Positions 10,487 through 19,201 of a stretch of 64,000 nucleotides of DNA are shown one piece after another. The stretch is from Wolbachia endosymbiont (group B) of Eucosma cana. Its GTDB lineage: Bacteria; Pseudomonadota; Alphaproteobacteria; Rickettsiales; Anaplasmataceae. Location: assembly GCF_947250645.1 (NCBI RefSeq), contig NZ_OX366334.1:186001-250000 (forward strand), in the 5' to 3' direction. Each line of letters opens with the position of its first letter. Within the stretch, counting starts at the first letter, position 1. The notes beneath the pieces are model-generated. The model ran no database searches and was not told the origin of the DNA. It saw only the letters and a list, made by a program, of their open reading frames with translations. Position numbers and translations under genes: made by a program.

Positions 10487-13400
10487 ATGCAATCACGCTT
10501 AGGCAAATGTTGGTTTAGGTTATTAATTTTGGTAATCTGTGTTCTGGTTACAGGTTGTAGTAAGAATGATATGCCTTTTCCAAGATGTATATCTGCTGAT
10601 TATTTTGGTCCTGAACCCATTGCAATTGGTGCTCATTTTTCAAGAGATCATGATGCTTTTGTTCCAGAAGATAGAGAAATTATTGATCCTAATACTGGAG
10701 AAATTAATTATGGTTTTCACTCTAATCAAGTGGTGAAGTGGAAAGATACTGGATTTGAAACCAATGGAGATAGTTTAGTAGTACGAGTAAATGGTGCATG
10801 GACATCTTGGAGCAATAGTAATAAGAAGAAATCTCAAAGTAGTTATAGTTTGGAAAGTTTGGAGCAGTTAAAATATGCAACCAAATTTGAAAGAGGGGAA
10901 GGTGACAACAGTCTGCCTGACTTTCACTTGGTTTGTAATGATTATAAACCTAGCATACAAAAATTTTCAAGTAAGCCTAATGCAAGTTGCACTGTAAATT
11001 GCAAGTGCATTAATGAAGATGATAGCGCAAATACAGTATCACGTGGTGCTCCATGTTGGTTTACCAACGGTCATGGTGCTTATCTTTTGTTTAAAACGGG
11101 GAAAGGTGATCCTAACGAAAATCTAAAGTTAATGCGCGATCCTCAATATCCTACTGTACATCTAGGTTACAATTCCGTAGCGGAAGATGGAAGTGGGCTT
11201 TTTACTTTAGACAGAAATAACACCACATTACAGGACAGAAATTGTAATAAGGTGAGGTTAGAAAAAGGATGGAAAATATATGTAAAGATATTAGATAGAT
11301 ATTATCTAGATAATGCAGGTGGCTACTCTTTTGAATTTTTGAGCGGAGTGCAGAAACTAAGTAACTTTGGATTTTTTGATTACGTTTATAACTATCTAAA
11401 ATGTGTATTATTGATTAACGAAAATTGTAAAAAGCATTTTGATAGCAATGATCCTGCAGCTGCACAGGCGATGTTCGAAAATATAGCTGAAAAAAGTACG
11501 AGCTTTCACAATTTTGTTCTTTCCTTGCTTGTTCTATTTATAGTGATTTCATCGCTTCTTTATCTTTTTGGCATGATACGAGAAACTAAGCATGATATGC
11601 TCATCAGAATGATGAAAATCACTCTAGTAATAGTGCTTATATCTCCTGGAAGTTTTAGATTTTTCTATGATCATTTTCTTGTTTTATTTGTTAAAGGTCT
11701 TGAACAATTGATAAGCATAATTACTAATTTTGCTCCCAACATGAACACCGGAGGTAATTCAAACGTTGCTCAAGGAAATGAAGCTAAATTGTTTAGCTTC
11801 ATGGAGGATATGTTTAATAAGTTTTTTGCTTACTCTGTTTGGAGAAAGTTTGCAGCATTTTTACATTATCAAATGTGGGCAAGTCTCCTTATGATACCGG
11901 CAATTTTTATAGGGATTGTCTTATATTTCCTGCTGTGTATGTATGCTTACATAATATTCCTTTCTGGTTTTATGGGTATAGCTTTTCTTGTAGCTATAAT
12001 GCCGCTATTCCTAATCTCTATTTTATTTTCACCACTGAAAAGTCTATTTGAGGGTTGGATAAAATTCTGTATTAGTTTCTGTTTGCAATCAATTATGATA
12101 TTTACCCTGCTGTCATTACTTGCTGCGATGATAATGAATACCTTTTATAAACAGTTAGGCTTTACTGTGTGCTATAATAAATGGCTTGAAATAAAGTTAT
12201 GTGCTCCAAAATGGGTATTTGGTGGTTTTTGTATAATTGATAAAGAATACTTTAGCTGGACTCCAGGGCAAATTTTTGTACCTTATGCTATTGGAGAGGC
12301 TTCTCCATTGAACGTAGATAAGAATATAGAAGGTATAGAAAAACTAAGCAGAATAGGTGGTACAGTAAAGTTTACTGGTGGCGCTGGATATATCCCTCTT
12401 CCACCAGATTACATTAATAAAGGTTTTCGTTATATAGATTATCCTTTCTTTAATCCAATTCCTGGAACTAAAGATAATCCAGCAGACCACTATATTGCGG
12501 AAAGTGATATGATAGTTAGTAATGGCTGTAGTGCAAAAGATCTAGTACGCTTAACAAATAGTTTATCTCATGCATCAGAGAGGGCTGACATTATATTACT
12601 GATCAACAATATAGAGAAAAGGATAGGTGATGTTAGTGAAATAATAAAACGCTACTGTCAAGATATAAATAAATGCAATAGTTATAGGGAAATAATTAAT
12701 GAAATAAGATCTTTAGTGCGGAGTGCGGTAGAAAAACAAGGTTGTAGAATACTGAAACTTCATGATTTATATAAGGATCCCAACAGTGAATACTGTCAGA
12801 AATGTAAAGATTGTAAAGATTGTGAGGATTGCAAAAATTATCAAGAAAATAGTGATTACCAAAGGGTGCAAGACATACAGAGAGGTTATTTAATCAACGC
12901 AGGAGAGATCTTTGTATTGTTCTTGCTTTCGTTTTTGATGTTTTCTTTGAAGGAGTTTGTACAACAGATGGGCTCAAGCATTGCCGGTGGTGGGTTTGGT
13001 GTTTACAATATATCTAGTATGTATCAAGCATCACCTCTAACTGGTGTCACAGAGGGATTAAAGCAGCAGTGGCAGAACTTTGCTGGCGGAAAGTTAGAGT
13101 CTTTAGGTGATTGGGCTACTCATGTACCGGACAGATTAGCCGGAGGTGTAGCTCATGTACTTGGAAGAACTGGTGAATTTCTTGGTAAAGCAGCTCATTC
13201 ATGTGGAAAAGGCAGTGAAATTTTAAAGGAAAAGGAATGGAGAATAGCCAGAGGTATAGGAGCAGTTCTTGGTGCAGCTGGAAAGGCATTAGATGTATCT
13301 AGCAAACCTATAGGAATAATTTCTAGTGCGGCTGGAAAGACATTAGACATGTCTCGCAAACTTGTTCATTCAGGAATTGAAGCAACAAAATTTGCAACAT

Positions 13401-14320
13401 CGCCTGAAAATGACGTCGATAAGCTTGAGGAAAAAATCTACAGGGCGTTTGGAATTGATAAAGAAGATATTGCACATAGAAGAATTGATAAATATTTAGA
13501 ATATTATAAAGGATATGTAGGATCACATTTGGGCTATACAATAGAAGATGCTATGAAGTTTACTTGGGAACATGGTCTCGACTCTATAGGAATTAACCCT
13601 GCTACAGGAGAAAAGGATGGTTACCAGCATAATCTACTCTATAGAGCAAAAACATATAGATGGGAATTTCTTGAGAAGCTTCATGATTACACTATCGGCC
13701 GTAAGAGAGAACCAGAAAAAGACAATCCTGATCAATCAAATAAGGTAGAACGAGAGTTAGGCACGGAACTAGTAAGAGATAACCATGATCAGCCACTAGA
13801 AGAAGGCGACCCTCTTCGACTACGAGGGGGAGGTCAGCCAGATAAGGTAGTACGAGAACTAAGCACAGAACAAGAAGACAAGCCTAATCAACTACAGCAT
13901 GATCAGCCAACAGAAGAAGATAAGCCTGATCAATCAAATGAAGTGACACGAAATTTAGGCACGGAACCAGAAAATTTAAAAAACACTACAGAAGCTATAG
14001 AAAGACGTGCAGAAAGAGCTAGAAAAAAAGAAGAAAGAGATCAGAATGATGTTGATGATTTTGGGTCTGTTTTTGAAGGTATGGAAAAGCGTACTGAAAG
14101 AGAAGGAAGAAGAAAGCAAAATGAGGTTTACAGTCCTTTATCACTTTTTGAGATGAATACTCCAGAAGCGATAGAAAAACGTGCTGAGAGAGCTAGAAAA
14201 AAAGAAGAAAGAGATCAGGAAGACAAAAGTTATGATACCTCATCACTTTTTGGAGAAGACAGAGAACGTGAGGGTAGTGAAAGAGCTGATAGCAGAGGTG
14301 ATAATGACGAGGAATCTTAA
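10487..14320 (+). CDS. virB6-4: VirB6 family protein with long C-terminal tail, fourth paralogue
   Basis: This is the largest VirB6 paralogue, 1277 residues. The N-terminus has a lipoprotein-type signal with lipobox VTGC near residue 24. The membrane core spans about 340-560, with another helix near 805-825. A run of CxxC motifs (QKCKDCKDCEDC) lies near residues 764-777. The last 450 residues are hydrophilic, probably cytoplasmic, and rich in Glu/Lys/Asp. The segment EAIE(R/K)RAERARKKEERDQ occurs twice in the tail, and a palindromic stretch sits at 13808-13835. It starts 81 bp after virB6-3, the largest gap in the operon, and is followed by an overlapping small gene. Confidence 0.92.
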   Translation: MQSRLGKCWFRLLILVICVLVTGCSKNDMPFPRCISADYFGPEPIAIGAHFSRDHDAFVPEDREIIDPNTGEINYGFHSNQVVKWKDTGFETNGDSLVVRVNGAWTSWSNSNKKKSQSSYSLESLEQLKYATKFERGEGDNSLPDFHLVCNDYKPSIQKFSSKPNASCTVNCKCINEDDSANTVSRGAPCWFTNGHGAYLLFKTGKGDPNENLKLMRDPQYPTVHLGYNSVAEDGSGLFTLDRNNTTLQDRNCNKVRLEKGWKIYVKILDRYYLDNAGGYSFEFLSGVQKLSNFGFFDYVYNYLKCVLLINENCKKHFDSNDPAAAQAMFENIAEKSTSFHNFVLSLLVLFIVISSLLYLFGMIRETKHDMLIRMMKITLVIVLISPGSFRFFYDHFLVLFVKGLEQLISIITNFAPNMNTGGNSNVAQGNEAKLFSFMEDMFNKFFAYSVWRKFAAFLHYQMWASLLMIPAIFIGIVLYFLLCMYAYIIFLSGFMGIAFLVAIMPLFLISILFSPLKSLFEGWIKFCISFCLQSIMIFTLLSLLAAMIMNTFYKQLGFTVCYNKWLEIKLCAPKWVFGGFCIIDKEYFSWTPGQIFVPYAIGEASPLNVDKNIEGIEKLSRIGGTVKFTGGAGYIPLPPDYINKGFRYIDYPFFNPIPGTKDNPADHYIAESDMIVSNGCSAKDLVRLTNSLSHASERADIILLINNIEKRIGDVSEIIKRYCQDINKCNSYREIINEIRSLVRSAVEKQGCRILKLHDLYKDPNSEYCQKCKDCKDCEDCKNYQENSDYQRVQDIQRGYLINAGEIFVLFLLSFLMFSLKEFVQQMGSSIAGGGFGVYNISSMYQASPLTGVTEGLKQQWQNFAGGKLESLGDWATHVPDRLAGGVAHVLGRTGEFLGKAAHSCGKGSEILKEKEWRIARGIGAVLGAAGKALDVSSKPIGIISSAAGKTLDMSRKLVHSGIEATKFATSPENDVDKLEEKIYRAFGIDKEDIAHRRIDKYLEYYKGYVGSHLGYTIEDAMKFTWEHGLDSIGINPATGEKDGYQHNLLYRAKTYRWEFLEKLHDYTIGRKREPEKDNPDQSNKVERELGTELVRDNHDQPLEEGDPLRLRGGGQPDKVVRELSTEQEDKPNQLQHDQPTEEDKPDQSNEVTRNLGTEPENLKNTTEAIERRAERARKKEERDQNDVDDFGSVFEGMEKRTEREGRRKQNEVYSPLSLFEMNTPEAIEKRAERARKKEERDQEDKSYDTSSLFGEDREREGSERADSRGDNDEES
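13808..13835. repeat. 28-bp imperfect palindrome inside virB6-4
   Basis: The arms gaccctc and gaggtc flank the centre ttcgactacgag; the coding strand reads through in frame and adds residues GDPLRLRGGGQ near 1107-1118. Neighbouring degenerate peptide repeats in the same tail lack these residues, so it looks like a small palindromic insertion tolerated in frame. Confidence 0.5.
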
Positions 14321-14933
14321 TTTTAAAGGACTAAGTTATTATGGTCTTCAGCAAGACGAAGATGGTAATATCAAGTTAAACGATTACAATGATGTTTTAA
14401 ATGCGCGCAGAGCGAGGGTAGATTTGTTACTAGATAGCACTAAGCAAGGTGATGTTAGTCTTTCAAAGCTAAATAAAGCTCTGAATGAGAGACTTATAGA
14501 TGATAAAGGGCTATCGTCAGAATTTGACAAAGAAGACAAAGAAATTGCACAGAAGGAGCTTAAGATGTTCTCTATTTTAGGCGATCTTGATAATCTTGCA
14601 AACATTGAAAGTGAAGATCTATTAGAGGTTAGTTTGTTACTATCAGATCTTAGTTTTATAGAGAGAAATATTGTGTTGAATGCCGATCAGAGTTCTGATC
14701 TAATAGGGTTCAAAAGTCTATTTATAGAAAAAAAAGCATCTGGTGAGGAATATAGTGATGAAGAGTGTCACAATTTCCTCGATAGTATAGAGAAAATCAA
14801 TACTTTAATTAAGTTAGAGTTAGAAAGTAGAATTGAAGGGATGGGTCATGATGAAAAAAACAACCATGATGATTTACAAGACGAGATTGGTCGTGCAATC
14901 AGTATAGAAAATAAATCAAAGAAAAGCGATTGA
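14304..14933 (+). CDS. Conserved hypothetical protein trailing the virB operon
   Basis: I do not recognise this family. The 209-residue protein is acidic, mostly helical in appearance, and has no signal peptide or membrane segment. I start it at the ATG at 14304 (MTRNLNFKG): the frame is open further upstream to 14181, but that part only overlaps the virB6-4 tail in another frame. The chosen start overlaps the virB6-4 stop by 17 bp, so the gene is probably the last cistron of the operon. A soluble protein coupled to a secretion operon might be an accessory or chaperone; that is conjecture from position only. Confidence 0.75.
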   Translation: MTRNLNFKGLSYYGLQQDEDGNIKLNDYNDVLNARRARVDLLLDSTKQGDVSLSKLNKALNERLIDDKGLSSEFDKEDKEIAQKELKMFSILGDLDNLANIESEDLLEVSLLLSDLSFIERNIVLNADQSSDLIGFKSLFIEKKASGEEYSDEECHNFLDSIEKINTLIKLELESRIEGMGHDEKNNHDDLQDEIGRAISIENKSKKSD

Positions 14934-15037
14934 TCTTGCGTTCCTCCACAAGCAACCTTCTTTCTATTAGACTGCTGAAGCTATGTTGACATTAAATGTG
15001 TATTATAAATAATTAGTTAACTTCGAACTTGTTTTAT

Positions 15038-15586
15038 ATGTTACGTGTTATTGCGGGTAAATATCGTGGAAGAAAAATAACTACAGGCAAGAATTTAGCT
15101 GCACGGCCCACTATGAGTAGTGTCCGAGAAGCAATATTTAGTATACTTTCTTCAAGAAAACCTATTTATAACCTAAATGTACTTGATTTATTCTGCGGAA
15201 GTGGCTCTTTTTCATTTGAAGCACTTTCTCGAGGTGCTAAACATGCATTCATGGTAGATTCAGATTATTACAATTTGCAACTGCCTAAAAAAACAGCAGA
15301 AGATTTTGGAATTACGAGCGATATCACGTTAATTTGTTGCAATGCTAACGGATTACCAAGACCTATTTCAAAGTGCGATATAGTTTTTATGGATCCACCT
15401 TATAATATCAATCTGTTTAACTCAACTTTAGACGAGTTAGCTCACTCAGGCTGGTTAAATGATAATGCGTTAATAATTCTAGAAATGAGGAAGAACGAAA
15501 ATTTTGAGTGCAATAAAAACTTCAGTGTAATTTTGGAGCGTACCTACGGTATTGCAAAAATAATTTTTCTTTCTCTATCAACTTAA
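15038..15586 (+). CDS. rsmD: 16S rRNA (guanine-966 N2)-methyltransferase RsmD
   Basis: This 182-residue S-adenosylmethionine-dependent enzyme methylates G966 of 16S rRNA in the small ribosomal subunit. The N-terminus MLRVIAGKYRGRKI is typical of the family. The SAM-binding motif DLFCGSGSFSFEALSRGA lies near residues 47-64. The catalytic motif MDPPYN, which orients the target guanine amino group, lies near 118-123. Length matches the family. A TTG nine bases upstream is in frame, but the ATG at 15038 fits the family N-terminus. It is a single core gene between the T4SS operon and the transposon-rich region, and it marks where the conserved chromosome ends. Confidence 0.95.
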   Translation: MLRVIAGKYRGRKITTGKNLAARPTMSSVREAIFSILSSRKPIYNLNVLDLFCGSGSFSFEALSRGAKHAFMVDSDYYNLQLPKKTAEDFGITSDITLICCNANGLPRPISKCDIVFMDPPYNINLFNSTLDELAHSGWLNDNALIILEMRKNENFECNKNFSVILERTYGIAKIIFLSLST

Positions 15587-15727
15587 ACTTGTATAGGCTT
15601 TTCATTGACGAGTTTCAGTTCTATTTTCATCAAATTTCTGGAGATACTACTTTTACGGTAGTCTCCTAGGTTAAAATTTTTATTAAATTCACCTTTCAAC
15701 AAATATTCATGTGCTTCTTCAATAAAC
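15583..15727 (-). pseudogene. 3' stump of an unidentified gene cut by an insertion
   Basis: Reading the minus strand from the IS edge, 47 codons stay open (FIEEAHEYLL ... KPIQV) and end in TAA at 15583-15585, overlapping the rsmD stop tail to tail. The frame enters directly from the transposon end, so the upstream part was lost or displaced by the insertion. I do not recognise the family. It does not resemble the truncated regulator on the other side of the transposon, so the two are probably not halves of one gene. Confidence 0.45.
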
Positions 15728-15865
15728 TATAATGCACCCCATAAACTAGACCAAAAAAAAATGGTTGATCCGAGTAGGAAGGTAAAGGGGTAAAAGTATA
15801 ATGCACCCCATAAACTAGACCAAAAAAAAATGGTTGATCCGAGTAGGAAGGTAAAGGGGTAAAAG
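15728..15865. repeat. Two tandem copies of the 69-bp IS left end
   Basis: Bases 15728-15796 and 15797-15865 are the same 69-bp sequence: tataatgcacccc, the terminal repeat, and the region up to the orfA ribosome-binding site. Only the second copy continues into orfA. The extra end is part of the rearranged first IS3 copy. Confidence 0.9.
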
Positions 15866-15866
15866 T

Positions 15867-16151
15867 ATGGCAACAAAAAAATATGAACCAGAGTTAAAAG
15901 CAAAGATAGCTTTGGAAGCAATAAAAAATCAAAAAAGCACAGCTGAGATATGTAGTGAATATAAAATACCATCAACAAATCTATATGATTGGCGTGATAG
16001 AGTATTGGCAAGGTTAAAAGACCTATTTGTTGAAGAAAGTGAAAGTGCGAGAAAACAAAGAATCTTAGCGCAAGAAATAGAAAGTTTACATAAAGTAATA
16101 GGAGAATTGACAGTGGAAAATAGCTATTTGAAAAAAAAATTACTGAAATAA
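15867..16151 (+). CDS. IS3-family transposase OrfA, copy 1
   Basis: This 94-residue DNA-binding subunit carries a helix-turn-helix (residues about 10-45, with TAEICSEYKIPSTNLYDWR) and a C-terminal Leu-heptad segment used for oligomerisation. The start has a good ribosome-binding site (AGGGG). Near the 3' end a run of nine A (16131-16139) is a slippery site: a -1 shift there enters the orfB frame (AAA ATT ACT GAA ATA), giving the OrfAB fusion that acts as the IS3 transposase. Copies 2 and 3 encode the same protein. Confidence 0.93.
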   Translation: MATKKYEPELKAKIALEAIKNQKSTAEICSEYKIPSTNLYDWRDRVLARLKDLFVEESESARKQRILAQEIESLHKVIGELTVENSYLKKKLLK

Positions 16152-16219
16152 GCAAAAAAGATAGAGTAAGGTTTATAGAAAAAGATTCTGATCTGTCAAT
16201 TAGGAAACAGGCTGATTTA

Positions 16220-16981
16220 TTGGGGATTTGCAGATCTAGCCTATATTATAGGCCTATAATTAATAACGAAAGTGAAGTAGCAAATTTGATTCAAGAAGTA
16301 TATTTGGCTTCTGATTGCCGTTATGGATATCGTAAAATTACTGCTGAAATCATAGCGAGTGGAGTAGTAGTCAATCACAAAAAAATCTTAAGAATTATGA
16401 AAAAAATGAAGATTAGTGGGCTGTATTGTAGAAAAAGATGTAATACAAGTATTAAAGAAAAAAAGCATAAAATATATCCTTATTTACTCAAAGATTTGAT
16501 TATTTGTAGAGTTAATCAGGTATGGGCTACTGATATAACATATATTATGGTAGAAGGTAAGTTTATCTATTTTGTGGCAATAATGGACTTGTATAGTCGC
16601 TATATTATTGCTCATTCATTATCACCATATCTCGATGCTGGATTTTGCCTTTATACTCTCAAAGAAGCTCTAAAACAAGGTAAACCTGAGATTTTTAATA
16701 GTGATCAGGGGGTGCAGTTTACTAGCTACAACTTTATTATGGAATTAGAGCGTGCTAATATTAAAATCAGTATGGACCATAAAGGACGTTGCTTCGACAA
16801 TATATTTGTTGAGCGCTTATGGAGAACTTTAAAGCAAGAAGCTATATATTATTATAGACCAAATAGTATCAGAGATTTAAATCTTATAATAAATGATTTT
16901 GTTGCTTGGTATAACTATAGAAGGCGACATCAGACTCTACATTATAAAGTTCCTGCTGATCTTTATTATCATAAACAGTAA
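16220..16981 (+). CDS. IS3-family transposase OrfB (DDE integrase core), copy 1
   Basis: This is the catalytic part of the transposase. The free reading frame begins with TTG at 16220, but in-frame codons reach back to the A9 slippery site near 16139 (ITEISKKDRVRF...), so it is normally made as an OrfAB fusion. The integrase core shows the DDE residues: D in WATDITY (near residue 106), D in NSDQGVQFTS (near 170) and E in FVERLWRTLK (near 206). The HTH_21 region with YGYRKITAEI lies near residues 36-45. Protein intact. Confidence 0.94.
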   Translation: MGICRSSLYYRPIINNESEVANLIQEVYLASDCRYGYRKITAEIIASGVVVNHKKILRIMKKMKISGLYCRKRCNTSIKEKKHKIYPYLLKDLIICRVNQVWATDITYIMVEGKFIYFVAIMDLYSRYIIAHSLSPYLDAGFCLYTLKEALKQGKPEIFNSDQGVQFTSYNFIMELERANIKISMDHKGRCFDNIFVERLWRTLKQEAIYYYRPNSIRDLNLIINDFVAWYNYRRRHQTLHYKVPADLYYHKQ

Positions 16982-17088
16982 ATGAATATATTGATAAATA
17001 CTTTAAATGTGTGTCGACGTATTTATCAACATATTCATTTTAAAAATCGGATCACTTTGAAAAAAATGGTCTAGACAAATGGGTGCAT

Positions 17089-17643
17089 TATAACATATAT
17101 TATGGTAGAAGGTAAGTTTATCTATTTTGTGGCAATAATGGACTTGTATAGTCGCTATATTATTGCTCATTCATTATCACCATATCTCGATGCTGGATTT
17201 TGCCTTTATACTCTCAAAGAAGCTCTAAAACAAGGTAAACCTGAGATTTTTAATAGTGATCAGGGGGTGCAGTTTACTAGCTACAACTTTATTATGGAAT
17301 TAGAGCGTGCTAATATTAAAATCAGTATGGACCATAAAGGACGTTGCTTCGACAATATATTTGTTGAGCGCTTATGGAGAACTTTAAAGCAAGAAGCTAT
17401 ATATTATTATAGACCAAATAGTATCAGAGATTTAAATCTTATAATAAATGATTTTGTTGCTTGGTATAACTATAGAAGGCGACATCAGACTCTACATTAT
17501 AAAGTTCCTGCTGATCTTTATTATCATAAACAGTAAATGAATATATTGATAAATACTTTAAATGTGTGTCGACGTATTTATCAACATATTCATTTTAAAA
17601 ATCGGATCACTTTGAAAAAAATGGTCTAGACAAATGGGTGCAT
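17089..17643 (+). pseudogene. 555-bp tandem duplicate of the IS3 right half (orfB fragment)
   Basis: Bases 17089-17643 repeat 16534-17088: the 3' part of orfB plus the right terminal repeat. The junction lies in the shared sequence tataacatatat, so microhomology could explain it. The fragment keeps an open frame of 144 codons from an internal Met (17102) but lacks the HTH and the first catalytic Asp, so it cannot be a working transposase. Confidence 0.9.
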
Positions 17644-17647
17644 TATA

Positions 17648-17847
17648 CTGATTGATAGTGCCTCAGCTATAGCATATAACCTTTCAATTGGAACTCTACG
17701 ATTCCCTTTCTCATATTGCAGTATTACCCAATACTTTACACCAATTTTCTTAGCTAAATCCTTCTGAGTATACCCTCGCTCTAACCTCCAACTTTTTACT
17801 TTTTGCCCTACTTCATAGTCTAGACTTCTTTCCACGCAAAGAACCAT
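17648..17847 (-). pseudogene. Xre-family HTH regulator, N-terminal stump
   Basis: About 66 residues of an Xre/Cro-type helix-turn-helix domain (WRLERGYTQKDLAKKIGV followed by ILQYEKGNRRVPIERL) read from 17847 into the IS3 right end, where the gene is cut after ALSISI. The intact paralogue at 20231-20938 continues from the equivalent point with MDLLEL, then a linker, a second HTH or a tail. The normal product is a phage-type repressor, and two-HTH proteins of this kind accompany WO prophage genes. What remains could still bind DNA if expressed, but it lacks the rest of the protein. Confidence 0.8.
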
Positions 17848-17912
17848 ATATAATATTTTCTACTATAGCTCAAAGGCTCCAGATATAATAGCCAGACTCT
17901 GGAACCTTTAAA

Positions 17913-19094
17913 TTAAAGTGCCCTACAAGTTTTTTTACTATTTTCACGTACTTTGTCTGCCCATGAAGACAATACTTCATCATTGCTAATCTCTTTTATA
18001 GCATACTTTTCACTCCATATGCCACATCTAGTGAAATTACCTTTCTCTACTGCTTCTTGAAGTTTCACTCCTCCAAAAAGGCAGTTTTTTCCTATTTCTT
18101 CGCCTCTTTTTTGTAACTCAGCCCACATTTCCTTGTTTTCTACTCTGACTTGTACTTGATCATATTTTTTTACATCGTGGTACAATATAATATTTAGCTT
18201 ACCAATGCTTGTAGGAAATTCTAACATGATAGAGCTGCCATCTGAAATATCGGTATAGTTTCTTATACCTCCCTTCTCACTTTTAACTTCAACTACATCA
18301 TTACCAATTTTTAAGATATTACTTCCTAACTTTCTCGGTATTTTGGCTACCTCTACCTTACTATTCCCAGAAAATTCTATATACGATGTTGTATTATCTA
18401 TCTCAACATCTATTAATTCTCCTTCTTGCACAGCATTTTCGCCAGCTTCCTCTAGCTCTTCTAGTTGCTTATCTATCTGTGGCTGAACTTCTGGCTGTAG
18501 CTCATTATAGATTTCACCTATTAGTTTATTCTGCAATAAAGTATCATGAAAATCTGCACCACTTAGCATTAATTTACGCATTATCTTTTTTCGATCAGTC
18601 TTATCAAATTTATGAAAATGTGTACCCAATACTACATACTCTGCAATGCTCCATTCCCCATCGTTATATGCATTTATTCTTGCTCCAGAGGCTAGTACTT
18701 GGTCTATAGTTTTGTGCAATTCATTTACGTTTTTTGCCTCTACCACTTCACTTTTAAACCAGCTCAACTTTTCGCTTTCGCTTATACTTGGCTTTATTTT
18801 TTGCAAAGCTGAAGCAAATGGATTTTTATCTTCTTGATCATTTAAAGGTTTTGTACCATATATGTAGTCGAGCCCTTTTCCGTAGTTGATTTGAACGTCT
18901 CTATCAGGGGAGGGCACTTCTCCAAGCTTTTTAGCCTTATTAATTTTGCTCACAAAGGTAGGCTGCTGGCTAGTACGACCAATACCTCTAATAGAATTTG
19001 ATATTTCACCCTTCGATAATCTATCAAGATCAATGTTTAACTCGTAAGTACCTCCTTCTTGATCATCAAAAGGTACAATTATTTTATTACCCAT
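17913..19094 (-). CDS. Hypothetical protein with the shared RNYTD module (family member 1)
   Basis: I do not recognise a named family. The 393-residue protein starts at 19094 with a ribosome-binding site (GAGGATA). Residues about 100-200 form a helical region with an ankyrin-like phrase (LASGARINAYNDGEWSIAEY). Residues about 230-356 form a domain that also ends the proteins at 35756, 46482 and 57669. The shared pattern is an IEYS-like start, VAKI, then KxGxxVVEVKS, GxRNYTD, a hydrophobic FxTSxGxxxIxLY strand, and finally GxxCLxGG-x(6)-AVExGxF. It has no signal peptide or membrane segment. Its neighbours are a truncated regulator and radC, so it lies in phage-associated accessory DNA. A secreted effector role is a guess from its paralogues. 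Confidence 0.75.
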   Translation of the reverse strand: MGNKIIVPFDDQEGGTYELNIDLDRLSKGEISNSIRGIGRTSQQPTFVSKINKAKKLGEVPSPDRDVQINYGKGLDYIYGTKPLNDQEDKNPFASALQKIKPSISESEKLSWFKSEVVEAKNVNELHKTIDQVLASGARINAYNDGEWSIAEYVVLGTHFHKFDKTDRKKIMRKLMLSGADFHDTLLQNKLIGEIYNELQPEVQPQIDKQLEELEEAGENAVQEGELIDVEIDNTTSYIEFSGNSKVEVAKIPRKLGSNILKIGNDVVEVKSEKGGIRNYTDISDGSSIMLEFPTSIGKLNIILYHDVKKYDQVQVRVENKEMWAELQKRGEEIGKNCLFGGVKLQEAVEKGNFTRCGIWSEKYAIKEISNDEVLSSWADKVRENSKKTCRAL

Positions 19095-19201
19095 ATTATC
19101 CTCACTATTAAAAATACTTTTTAAGCGTACAATAAACTTTATTATTATACATTTTATTACTCATTATAAATTATAGTGAGTAGATTTGCAAATACTTTCT
19201 A

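Larger units (their letters stand above)
15802..17087 (+). mobile_element. IS3-family insertion sequence, copy 1 (complete, 1286 bp)
   Basis: A two-gene element begins TGCACCCC and ends GGGTGCA. Its imperfect terminal inverted repeats are about 40 bp long, sharing TGCACCC, CTAGACCA and TGATCCG. All three full copies in the window are 1286 bp and are flanked by TATA on both sides, so TATA is either a target preference/duplication or part of a longer inverted repeat. It carries orfA and orfB joined by a -1 frameshift site. This copy is bordered by an extra 69-bp left end and by a 555-bp repeat of its own right half. Confidence 0.93.

Noticed and set aside
13808..13835. VirB6-4 as a ubiquitin mimic because of LRLRGGG
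   Set aside because: Only six or seven residues match, the site is internal in a disordered tail and there is no ubiquitin fold around it. Kept only as a minor observation.
14181..14303. Upstream extension of the gene after virB6-4
   Set aside because: It overlaps virB6-4 coding sequence in another frame, and its Lys/Glu-rich peptide only mirrors the repeat there. The ATG at 14304 is a better start.
15727..16155. Long open frames opposite orfA of each IS3 copy (also 40999-41358 and 49971-50333)
   Set aside because: They are antisense shadows of orfA, rich in Phe/Leu from the A-rich coding strand, and have no ribosome-binding site.
17102..17536. Independent 144-residue transposase gene
   Set aside because: It is the exact duplicate of the 3' part of orfB with an internal Met, so it is a fragment, not a gene.
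18386..18709. Plus-strand 107-codon frame within 17913-19094
   Set aside because: Antisense to a well-supported gene with ribosome-binding site and paralogues; no motif.
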